DNA from: Cyanobacteriota bacterium
GTDB taxonomy: Bacteria; Cyanobacteriota; Cyanobacteriia; Phormidesmidales; Phormidesmidaceae
NCBI GenBank assembly: GCA_027592485.1
Contig: JAQCKL010000371.1
Span: 1-5,135, forward strand
Length of the DNA stretch: 5,135 nt
Reading direction: 5' to 3'
Shown: piece by piece, positions 1 through 5,135 of the stretch
Numbering within the stretch: the first letter of the stretch is position 1
How the letters are laid out: every line of letters starts with the position of its first letter
The notes under the pieces: model-generated
Told to the model about the DNA's origin: nothing
The model's input: only the letters and a program-made list of their open reading frames with translations
Databases searched by the model: none
Program-made: the position numbers and the translations under genes

Positions 1-37
1 ATCGGTAAACTTTAACTGACTACTCCCTTCCACAACA

Positions 38-400
38 ACTCCTGTTCTCAACCCCTGTGACACTTACAATGATTTTGATGCATTGATTGAATTGTTCATG
101 GCTGATGGTGCCTTGCAACCCCCGTTCCGACAGCCGATTGTGGGCCGAGATGCCGTCCTACGGTTCTTTAGAGAAGAATGCCAAAACCTCAAGCTGATGC
201 CTGAGAGCGGCATTTCTGAACCGGCTTCTGATGGTTACACCCAGATTAAGGTGACTGGCAAATGTCAAACCCCGTGGTTTGGTGCTGGCATTGGCATGAA
301 CATCGCTTGGCGCTTTTTGTTGGGACCAGACAACAAGATCTTCTTTGTGGCGATTGATTTATTAGCGTCTCCCAAGGAGCTCTTAAAGCTCATGCGCTAG
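38..400 (+). pseudogene. Orange carotenoid protein, C-terminal domain remnant (5'-broken)
   Basis: This encodes the NTF2-like C-terminal regulatory domain of OCP, the soluble photoprotective protein that binds a ketocarotenoid and quenches phycobilisome energy; this domain also binds FRP. Seen from the first possible start (TTG at 83): 105 residues including LQPPF, ECQNLKLMPE, QTPWFG, NIAWRFLL and IFFVAIDLLASPKELL. Against the Synechocystis OCP sequence as I remember it, the match is gapless with an offset of 212, so W65 and W76 correspond to W277 and W288, and F87 to F299. Upstream, the same frame stays open to a TGA at 17-19 and still resembles OCP (VLNPCDTYNDFDAL), but lacks two residues and has Pro where Tyr201 is expected. 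No ATG or GTG precedes 83 in frame, no Shine-Dalgarno is visible, and the other frames stop at 6-8 and 13-15, so no N-terminal domain is fused. A natural C-terminal-domain homologue starting at TTG 83 or ATG 98 is the alternative, but it would lack the first helix. Confidence 0.72.
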
Positions 401-462
401 CCCGCGCTTGGCCTCGCAAACCTAGAGATAGGGCAGTTGCTGGGCAATAGCGGATCGATGTT

Positions 463-489
463 TGGGGGTTTGGCAGTGCTAAGCCCCCA
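463..489 (+). terminator. Strong hairpin after the OCP remnant, possible terminator
   Basis: Arms 463-474 and 478-489 pair over 12 positions (two of them G-U wobbles), with a core of five G-C pairs and an AGT loop. It starts 62 bases after the OCP stop at 400, which fits transcript termination. No T tract follows it on either strand, so an RNA-stabilising 3' structure or factor-dependent termination is equally possible. Confidence 0.5.
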
Positions 490-713
490 CGCCAAGTCGG
501 CACAATGGCCAAGATTTGATTGGGCTACCCATCGAATCCCTCAGGTCAGATCTGGCCGGGAGCATGCACTGTCGCGAAAACACTGCGAGAAGAGTCTGCA
601 ACCTAGATGCTGACGTCCAGAATTCTGGTATGTCTGCAAAAGGTGGGATGCTCCCGATCTGGCTTTAACCCCTGACCCGATCGCTATCACTCTCTACGGA
701 TCGTGCCTAACGA

Positions 714-735
714 TGACATGTTGAAATAAATGTCA
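714..735. promoter_or_regulatory. Inverted repeat TGACAT-N10-ATGTCA, possible operator
   Basis: Perfect 6-bp arms at 714-719 and 730-735 flank an AT-rich 10-base centre. The geometry suits a dimeric transcription factor or a small hairpin. I do not recognise it as a known cyanobacterial site: it is not the NtcA pattern GTA-N8-TAC. It lies about 235 bases upstream of frp. The function is inferred only from symmetry. Confidence 0.3.
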
Positions 736-767
736 CGTTGATCGATTGATGAAAAGAGAATTGACCG

Positions 768-809
768 AAAAAGTGGGCGGCCTGTCATGGGTCCATAAGC
801 CTACTTTTT
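768..809. terminator. Bidirectional intrinsic-terminator-like hairpin upstream of frp
   Basis: Arms 768-778 (AAAAAGTGGGC) and 799-809 (GCCTACTTTTT) pair over 11 positions with one G-U wobble, around a 20-base loop. On the + strand the GTGGGC/GCCTAC core is followed by six T (805-810). On the - strand the same core is followed by five T, so both directions fit an intrinsic terminator. It sits 160 bases before frp and 370 after the OCP stop. It could insulate frp from upstream transcription, end a short upstream transcript, or act as an attenuator in a long leader. The long loop lowers certainty. Confidence 0.5.
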
Positions 810-840
810 TAGATCAGCTTTAAAGACTGCTTTGGAGTTA

Positions 841-871
841 CCCCTGGCTAAATTGATGGCTGTATCAGGGG
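841..871 (+). promoter_or_regulatory. Small hairpin in the presumed frp upstream region
   Basis: CCCCTG at 841-846 and CAGGGG at 866-871 form a perfect 6-bp stem, plus one G-U pair, around about 17 bases. No T tract follows. It lies 99 bases upstream of the frp start and could be a leader structure or chance. Confidence 0.22.
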
Positions 872-922
872 ATGGATAACTGGTGGTGTCAGCCTCTCAA
901 GGCGCTTCATCCTGCACGGAAG

Positions 923-949
923 TTGGACACTCAGTTGAATGCTCATAAT
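923..949 (+). promoter_or_regulatory. Candidate sigma70-type promoter for frp-crtW
   Basis: TTGGAC (923-928) and CATAAT (944-949) resemble -35 and -10 boxes, but the spacing is 15 bases, shorter than the usual 16-18. Transcription would begin near 956, giving a leader of about 14 bases before the frp ATG. This is the best promoter-like pair I see close to the gene, but it is weak, and a start further upstream is possible. Confidence 0.28.
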
Positions 950-969
950 TAATCAAGATTTAAATCAAG

Positions 970-1299
970 ATGGGACAGCCGGAACAATCTCACTGGAATA
1001 GTGAGGAAATCAGGATTGCGCAAGCAGCCCTTCAGAAAGCACACGCCTCAGAAATCGCTGCCTTAATTAGTTACGTACAAGTGCAAGCGAGCTCGGTAAC
1101 CGCACCTGAGGATGTCTGGCAACTCCATGACTTTTTGAGCGCAAAAAGACACGATATTGATGGCAAGTATGACGATCGCGAGTCTTTCTTGATGTATACC
1201 CTGTCGAGACTGATCAAGGATGGTTTGCTGACGCTGGCTGAACTCGAAGGTTTATCAGTAGATAAGAAAACCAAAATTAACCTGCTGACTCGCATGTAA
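970..1299 (+). CDS. frp: Fluorescence recovery protein (FRP)
   Basis: FRP is a small all-helical protein that binds the C-terminal domain of photoactivated OCP, detaches it from the phycobilisome and speeds its return to the inactive orange form, restoring antenna fluorescence. The 109-residue product has the family signature at 50-67 (W-x-LHDFLSA-x-RH-x-IDGKY). W50, H53, D54, R60 and K102 fall at the numbers I recall for functional residues in the 109-residue active form of Synechocystis FRP; position 76, Phe there as I remember it, is Tyr here. The N-terminal half (about 11-60) should form the long dimerising helices and the C-terminal half the head that contacts OCP. The start is well bounded: an in-frame TAA lies at 961-963, so ATG 970 is the first start and the short form is the only one possible. 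No clear Shine-Dalgarno is seen. crtW follows after 18 bases, and the partner OCP gene upstream appears broken. Confidence 0.93.
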   Translation: MGQPEQSHWNSEEIRIAQAALQKAHASEIAALISYVQVQASSVTAPEDVWQLHDFLSAKRHDIDGKYDDRESFLMYTLSRLIKDGLLTLAELEGLSVDKKTKINLLTRM

Positions 1300-1317
1300 A
1301 CCTATCTAGGGTGTTGA

Positions 1318-2100
1318 TTGGTGCAACCACAGGGCCATCCGAAATCACTGTTTCGCAGGTCGCAGCGATCGCCCCTTTTGGCTCAGCACCAGGGACTTTT
1401 AATCGCGATCGCGATCATTGGATTATGGTGCGGTCACCTCGCCTTCATCCTAGAAGCCAGAGTTTTTGAGCTTCACCCGCTCCTTCTGGTTGGGTTGATT
1501 TGGGTACAAACGTTTTTGAATACGGGCCTATTTATTACGGCCCATGATGCCATCCATGGGCTGGTGTATCCCGGCAATCGCAGGATCAATGCGGGTATCG
1601 GTGTGCTGTGCAGCGCGGCCTATGCGTCTTTATCGTACAAAACGCTGCGGCGAAAACATTGGTTGCATCATCGATATCCCATGACCGCGTCAGATCCTGA
1701 TTTTTGTGGAACTTGTCAGGCCAGCTTTTTGACCTGTTACCTGCATTTCATGGGTCAATATTGGGGCTGGAAGCCATTTGTTTCCCTGGCTATGGGGGTG
1801 GGCTTCGCTGCGGTCATCTTCCGACTTTCACCCTGGAATCTGGCCTTGTTTTGGGCGATTCCTTTGCTGCTCAGTTCCCTGCAATTGTTCTACTTTGGGA
1901 CCTACCGGCCCCACCAACAGGCCGAGGCAGGACATGGCCCGAGCCGCTGTGCCAGAAGCCAGGCGTTACCGTGGCTGTGGTCATTTTTGCTGTGCTATCA
2001 CTTTGGCTACCACCAGGAACATCATGATCATCCGGGTGTGCCTTGGTGGCAACTGCCTACGTTATATCAGGGCGATCGCATCCATAACGGTTATGACTGA
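1318..2100 (+). CDS. crtW: Beta-carotene ketolase CrtW
   Basis: CrtW is a membrane-bound di-iron oxygenase of the fatty acid desaturase/hydroxylase superfamily. It adds keto groups at C4 (and C4') of beta-ionone rings, giving echinenone and canthaxanthin, the pigments OCP needs. The 260-residue protein has the family's histidine clusters: HDAIH (76-80), HWLHH (114-118) and H228-x3-H232-x2-HH (235-236), plus FYFGTYRPH (191-199) and the VPWWQLP tail (241-247). Hydrophobic stretches near 26-46, 54-74, 154-170 and 174-192 fit membrane helices. The length is normal. The TGA at 1315-1317 is in frame just upstream, so translation must start at TTG 1318 or GTG 1321; AGGG at 1308-1311 is a fair ribosome binding site for either. 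The 18-base gap after frp implies co-transcription, and frp and crtW are known neighbours of ocp in cyanobacteria. CrtO-type ketolases are unrelated in sequence. A CrtR-type hydroxylase is less likely given the FGTY-x-PH and VPWWQLP motifs. Confidence 0.93.
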   Translation: MVQPQGHPKSLFRRSQRSPLLAQHQGLLIAIAIIGLWCGHLAFILEARVFELHPLLLVGLIWVQTFLNTGLFITAHDAIHGLVYPGNRRINAGIGVLCSAAYASLSYKTLRRKHWLHHRYPMTASDPDFCGTCQASFLTCYLHFMGQYWGWKPFVSLAMGVGFAAVIFRLSPWNLALFWAIPLLLSSLQLFYFGTYRPHQQAEAGHGPSRCARSQALPWLWSFLLCYHFGYHQEHHDHPGVPWWQLPTLYQGDRIHNGYD

Positions 2101-2189
2101 CGTATTACTGACATTGAGACATAATCCTGGCCCCGTAGCAGTCACCAGCGCAACCACCGGTTCGATTAGGACAAGACTTCGCTACTTTG

Positions 2190-2215
2190 TTGCTGCACAA
2201 GGTTGCTGCACAAGG
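2190..2215 (+). repeat. 13-bp tandem duplication TTGCTGCACAAGG
   Basis: Two exact, directly adjacent copies lie at 2190-2202 and 2203-2215 in the spacer after crtW, immediately before the 17-bp repeat array. This looks like replication slippage. No function is evident. Confidence 0.8.
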
Positions 2216-2227
2216 AATCAAAGCGAT

Positions 2228-2278
2228 CCTAGGTGTCCTAAGCGCCTAGGTGTCCTAAGCGCCTAGGTGTTCTCAGCA
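2228..2278 (+). repeat. 17-bp tandem repeat array with CCTAGG palindromes
   Basis: The unit CCTAGGTGTCCTAAGCG occurs exactly at 2228-2244 and 2245-2261, with a third diverged copy at 2262-2278. A scrambled relative lies at 2290-2310 (CCTAGG, then GTGTCC, then AGCGG), and AAGCG just before the array may be the tail of an older copy. Each unit begins with the self-complementary CCTAGG, so neighbouring units can pair. The best stem I find joins 2241-2250 to 2262-2271 (10 pairs, three of them G-U). It lies 128 bases after the crtW stop and could serve as the operon's 3' structure, though no T tract follows. There are no unique spacers, so it is not a CRISPR. Confidence 0.8.
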
Positions 2279-2343
2279 AAGTGACCAGCCCTAGGCAACG
2301 TGTCCAGCGGTTGCCTCTTTAAGATCTAAAGATCCCCATCGGC

Positions 2344-2347
2344 AGGA
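2344..2347 (+). promoter_or_regulatory. Ribosome binding site of the TPR-CHAT gene
   Basis: AGGA lies eight bases before ATG 2356. It supports that start, which also places a clean signal peptide at the N-terminus. Confidence 0.6.
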
Positions 2348-2355
2348 CGATAACC

Positions 2356-5097
2356 ATGGCTGGGCACAACCCGTTGACAGGACTGTTACTGGCGCTGGTG
2401 CTGTTGGGATCACCCATCGCCCAAGCTGAAGCGCTGCGCCCTGCTGCCGGGACCCTTGCCCAAGTGGGACCCAGTCCGAGCGAACAGCGTGCGGCCACCC
2501 TCCGTCAGCAGGTCGATGCCCTTTATCAGGTAGGCCGCTACGCCGAGGCAACTCCCTTGGCGGAAAGGGTCGTGGCCATTTACCGCAGCCAGGGAGCATC
2601 CCGCGCCATCGCGAATGCATTGAATGATTTGGCCTTGCTATACCGGGTCCAAGGGCGTTATCAGGATGCCGAGCCCCTATACCTCGAAGCCGTCGATCGG
2701 ATGCAGAACCAGTTGGGAGATGGCGATCCCCTCCTAGCGACCCTGTTCAATAACTTGGCCGCGCTGTATGGGTCCCAAGGTCGTTACAACGAGGCCGAAC
2801 CGCTCTATTTGCAATCCCTGGAAATTGATCGCGAGCAACTGGGAGACCGTCACCCCAGCGTTGCCGCCAGTTTGAACAATTTGGGCTGGCTCTATCGCAA
2901 CCAGGGCCGTTACGCCGAGGCCGAGCCCCTCTATTTGGAGGCCCTCGCGATTATCCGTGAGCAGTTGGGCGATCGCCATCCCAATGTCGCCCACAGTCTC
3001 AACAACTTGGCCTCCGTCTACCGATTTCAGGGCCGCTTTAACGAGGCGGAGCGCCTTTACCGGCAGGCTCTCGGGATTTACCGACAGCAGTTGGGTAATC
3101 GCCACGGGGCGGTGGCGGCGAATCTCAACAACCTGGCGGATCTGTACCGTATCCATGGCTATTACGATGAAGCTGAGCCGCTCTATCTCGAAGCCCTAGA
3201 GATTCACCAAGCCCAACTGGGGTCGCAACATCCCCGCGTGGCGACCAGCCTCCAGAATCTGGGGTTGCTGTATAACGCCCAAGGTCGCTATGACGAAGCC
3301 GAACAGCTTTACCGCCAAGCCCTAGAGATTCGCCGCGAGCAACTGGGGGAGCGGCACCCTGACGTGGCCAATAGTCTCAATAATTTGGCCGAGCTGTACC
3401 GAGACCAGGGTGATCTGCCCGCCGCGATCGCCTCCCTGCAAGCGGGCCTTGAGGTTGAGGAATGGAATCTGGACCTGAACCTGGCCACCCTCACCGATGC
3501 CCAACGCCAAGCCTATGCCGCCCAAGTCTCAGTGGCCATTGATTTGACGACGTCTTTGCATTTGCAAGGGGCTCCCAATGATGACGCCGCAGCCCAACTG
3601 GCCTTGACCACGTTGTTGCGCCGTAAAGGCCGGGTTTTGGATGCCGGGACTAACAGTCGCCAGACCTTGCGGCAACATCTCACCGCTGCCGATCAAGCCC
3701 TACTGGATCAACTCACCGCCACGCAACAGCGCCTTGCCACCCTTACCTTCAATCCCCCCAGTACCCTATCCCCTGAGCAATATCGGACCGAGTTGGCCGA
3801 GCTGGAAGTCACCGCGACAGAACAGGAAGCGACCTTAGCTCGGCGCAGTGCTGCCTTTCGAGCAGACGCTCAACCCGTTACCTTAAGGGCGATCCAGGCG
3901 CAGATGCCAGCGAACGGGGTGCTGATCGAGTACGTTCGCTACCAACCCGTCAACCCCACCGCGGCCCCCCTCGATCGCTTAGGCCCAGACCGTTATGGTG
4001 CTTATCTGTTGTTTGCCGATGGCACGATCACAGCGGTGGATCTAGGCAGTGCCGCCGACATTGACCAGGCGGTGCAAGCCTTTCGGCAAGACCTGCAAAA
4101 CGTGACCCAGTCACCGCACCCTGCGGCCCGGACCCTGGCCAAGCTGTTGATTGATCCGCTGCAATCCCACCTACCCCCAGCGGCACAACTGCTGATTTCC
4201 CCCGATAGCCAACTCAACCGCATTCCCTTTGAAGCCTTGCGGGATGGGGAGGACCGCTACCTAATTGAGCAATACCCCATCAGCTATCTCAACAGTGGCC
4301 GCGACCTCCTGCAATTTAATATCGTGGCTCCCAGTTTTGCCCCAGCGGTGATCGTGGCCAATCCTGACTATGACGAGGGCTTAAGTGCAGATCGGGTAGG
4401 CCCGCGTCAGCGTTCTGGCTTGGGGCAACTGCAAGTGGGTCCCCTGCCAGGGACGGCGCTGGAAGCAGAGGCGATTCAGCAACAGCTGCCTAACGCCACG
4501 GTATTGACAGCGACGCAGGCCACCGAAACCGCCATCAAGCAAGTGCGATCGCCCCGCATTCTACACATTGCCACCCATGGCTTTTTTCTCAATGATGTCG
4601 GCCATCAAGGCCCTGGGGCCGGTCGGGGCTTAGGGGTGGTGACTGCCGATGAAACCGGTGATTGGGTCACGGATGGGGCCGAAACGGTGGCCGTCGAGAA
4701 TCCTTTATTGCGCTCTGGCCTGGCCCTAGCGGGATTCAACGCCCGCAGCAGTGGTGACGAGGATGGGGTCCTGACCGCCCTAGAAGCCTCGACATTGGAT
4801 CTGTTTGGCACCCAATTGGTAGTGCTGTCTGCCTGCGAGACGGGGCTGGGGGATATTGCCAATGGGGAAGGGGTGTATGGGCTACGGCGGGCCTTTGCGA
4901 TCGCCGGTGCCGAGACCCAATTAATCAGTCTCTGGCAAGTGGATGACTACGGCACCCAAAGCCTGATGGCCCAGTATTATGAGCAGTTGCTCAGCGGTGC
5001 AGGCCGCAGTGAAGCCCTCCGGCAAGTGCAGTTAGAGATGATCACTTCTGGTAGTCGCTATGCCCATCCTTACTATAGCCGTCGCCACTTAGGTTAA
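2356..5097 (+). CDS. Exported TPR-CHAT domain protein (caspase-like peptidase)
   Basis: This 913-residue protein has the layout of cyanobacterial TPR-CHAT proteins, the group that includes HetF. CHAT domains are clan CD (caspase-like) cysteine peptidases, and TPRs bind partner proteins. In order: a signal peptide (1-24, hydrophobic core 9-18, likely cleavage after AQA), TPR units from residue 58 to about 350, a helical linker (350-510), and CHAT (about 510-910). Units 2-7 are exactly 42 residues each, starting at bases 2650, 2776, 2902, 3028, 3154 and 3280. They share GRY-x-EAE-x-LY and LG-x-x-HP-x-VA-x-SLNNLA; unit 1 is shorter and unit 8 is degenerate. The catalytic pair is intact: His741 in IATHGFF and Cys827 in LSACETGLG. 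ATG 2356 has AGGA eight bases upstream (2344-2347). The protein ends at HPYYSRRHLG, without the W-x-x-F tail that I remember commonly following HPYY in this family. Substrate and pathway are unknown, and the neighbouring carotenoid genes give no hint. Confidence 0.9.
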   Translation: MAGHNPLTGLLLALVLLGSPIAQAEALRPAAGTLAQVGPSPSEQRAATLRQQVDALYQVGRYAEATPLAERVVAIYRSQGASRAIANALNDLALLYRVQGRYQDAEPLYLEAVDRMQNQLGDGDPLLATLFNNLAALYGSQGRYNEAEPLYLQSLEIDREQLGDRHPSVAASLNNLGWLYRNQGRYAEAEPLYLEALAIIREQLGDRHPNVAHSLNNLASVYRFQGRFNEAERLYRQALGIYRQQLGNRHGAVAANLNNLADLYRIHGYYDEAEPLYLEALEIHQAQLGSQHPRVATSLQNLGLLYNAQGRYDEAEQLYRQALEIRREQLGERHPDVANSLNNLAELYRDQGDLPAAIASLQAGLEVEEWNLDLNLATLTDAQRQAYAAQVSVAIDLTTSLHLQGAPNDDAAAQLALTTLLRRKGRVLDAGTNSRQTLRQHLTAADQALLDQLTATQQRLATLTFNPPSTLSPEQYRTELAELEVTATEQEATLARRSAAFRADAQPVTLRAIQAQMPANGVLIEYVRYQPVNPTAAPLDRLGPDRYGAYLLFADGTITAVDLGSAADIDQAVQAFRQDLQNVTQSPHPAARTLAKLLIDPLQSHLPPAAQLLISPDSQLNRIPFEALRDGEDRYLIEQYPISYLNSGRDLLQFNIVAPSFAPAVIVANPDYDEGLSADRVGPRQRSGLGQLQVGPLPGTALEAEAIQQQLPNATVLTATQATETAIKQVRSPRILHIATHGFFLNDVGHQGPGAGRGLGVVTADETGDWVTDGAETVAVENPLLRSGLALAGFNARSSGDEDGVLTALEASTLDLFGTQLVVLSACETGLGDIANGEGVYGLRRAFAIAGAETQLISLWQVDDYGTQSLMAQYYEQLLSGAGRSEALRQVQLEMITSGSRYAHPYYSRRHLG

Positions 5098-5098
5098 G

Positions 5099-5119
5099 AC
5101 GTTACCACCTTGAGAACGT
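5099..5119 (+). terminator. Weak hairpin after the TPR-CHAT gene
   Basis: ACGTT (5099-5103) and AACGT (5115-5119) can pair around an 11-base loop, starting two bases after the stop codon. The stem is short and no T tract follows before the window ends at 5135, so it is only a possible terminator. Confidence 0.2.
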
Positions 5120-5135
5120 GCTCCATCGCATCTCT

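Larger units (their letters stand above)
401..969. other. Long non-coding spacer between OCP remnant and frp
   Basis: I find no ORF with family resemblance in these 569 bases; the longest ATG frame I read (458-613, 51 residues) looks unlike a protein. The spacer holds several inverted repeats, listed separately where they look functional. It also has a perfect 12-bp palindrome, CCAGAATTCTGG, at 617-628. This lies between the arms of a 9-bp inverted repeat (557-565 CGGGAGCAT, 648-656 ATGCTCCCG), and copies of GATCTGGC sit at 549-556 and 656-663. The promoter for frp-crtW should lie here, probably in the last 150 bases. Confidence 0.6.

Noticed and set aside
458..613. 51-residue ATG frame in the OCP-frp spacer
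   Set aside because: It runs across the strong 463-489 hairpin, has no ribosome binding site and no recognisable protein character.
761..789. TTGACC at 761-766 as a -35 box for frp
   Set aside because: The best -10 partner at workable spacing is TGTCAT, which is poor and lies inside the loop of the terminator-like hairpin.
1318..2100. Fatty acid desaturase or CrtR-type carotenoid hydroxylase instead of ketolase
   Set aside because: The histidine clusters are shared by the superfamily, but FGTY-x-PH, YHFGYHQEHH and VPWWQLP are the CrtW pattern, and the frp neighbour agrees.
2093..2266. 57-codon frame starting at ATG 2093, overlapping the crtW stop (ATGACTGA), as a translationally coupled small gene
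   Set aside because: The product resembles no family I know, has no conserved-looking motif, and ends by running into the 17-bp repeats. The upstream part of this frame is only a shadow of crtW.
2221..2310. Possible CRISPR array
   Set aside because: The units are directly adjacent with no spacers between them and are only 17 bp long.
2321..2334. AAGATC repeated at 2321 and 2329 as a regulatory site before the TPR-CHAT gene
   Set aside because: Two 6-base copies are too short to distinguish from chance, and no promoter boxes pair with them.
2291..5090. Several minus-strand open frames opposite the TPR-CHAT gene (for example 2734-3156 and 4605-4862)
   Set aside because: They mirror the codon structure of a well-supported + strand gene; their repeats simply reflect the TPR units.
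2356..5097. TPR-CHAT of a type III-E CRISPR (Craspase) system
   Set aside because: The protein has a signal peptide, the general cyanobacterial architecture, and no cas gene or CRISPR array nearby.

Overview
The window comes from a cyanobacterium. Three things say so: genes of the orange carotenoid protein (OCP) photoprotection system, a TPR-CHAT protein of the type common in cyanobacteria, and seven copies of the octamer GCGATCGC (HIP1) in 5.1 kb, where about 0.1 would be expected by chance. Genus cannot be told from this sequence. All supported genes are on the + strand.

Left part (1-969): the window opens with the C-terminal (NTF2-like) domain of an OCP, ending at 400. Its 5' part looks broken. 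All three + frames carry a stop before position 20, there is no convincing start codon or ribosome binding site, and the in-frame sequence before 83 still resembles OCP but has lost two residues and the keto-carotenoid-contacting Tyr. It is followed by 569 bases without a credible gene. That stretch holds several hairpins and dyads: a 12-bp-stem hairpin shortly after the OCP stop, a TGACAT/ATGTCA dyad, a two-sided terminator-like hairpin with A and T tracts, and a smaller hairpin nearer the next gene.

Middle part (970-2355): frp (fluorescence recovery protein, 109 aa) and crtW (beta-carotene ketolase, 260 aa) lie 18 bases apart and probably form a two-gene operon. CrtW makes the ketocarotenoid that OCP binds. 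OCP quenches excitation in the phycobilisome, and FRP returns active OCP to its dark form. The window is thus the familiar ocp-frp-crtW neighbourhood, apparently with a decayed or reduced ocp. After crtW comes a 255-base spacer with a 13-bp tandem duplication and an array of 17-bp repeats built around CCTAGG.

Right part (2356-5097): one large gene encodes an apparently exported 913-aa protein with a signal peptide, seven to eight 42-residue TPRs of the kinesin-light-chain type, a helical linker and a C-terminal CHAT (caspase-like) domain with both catalytic residues (His741, Cys827). Nothing in the sequence ties it to the carotenoid genes. The most interesting question is whether the OCP fragment is dead, or whether a C-terminal-domain-only protein persists beside its usual partner FRP.
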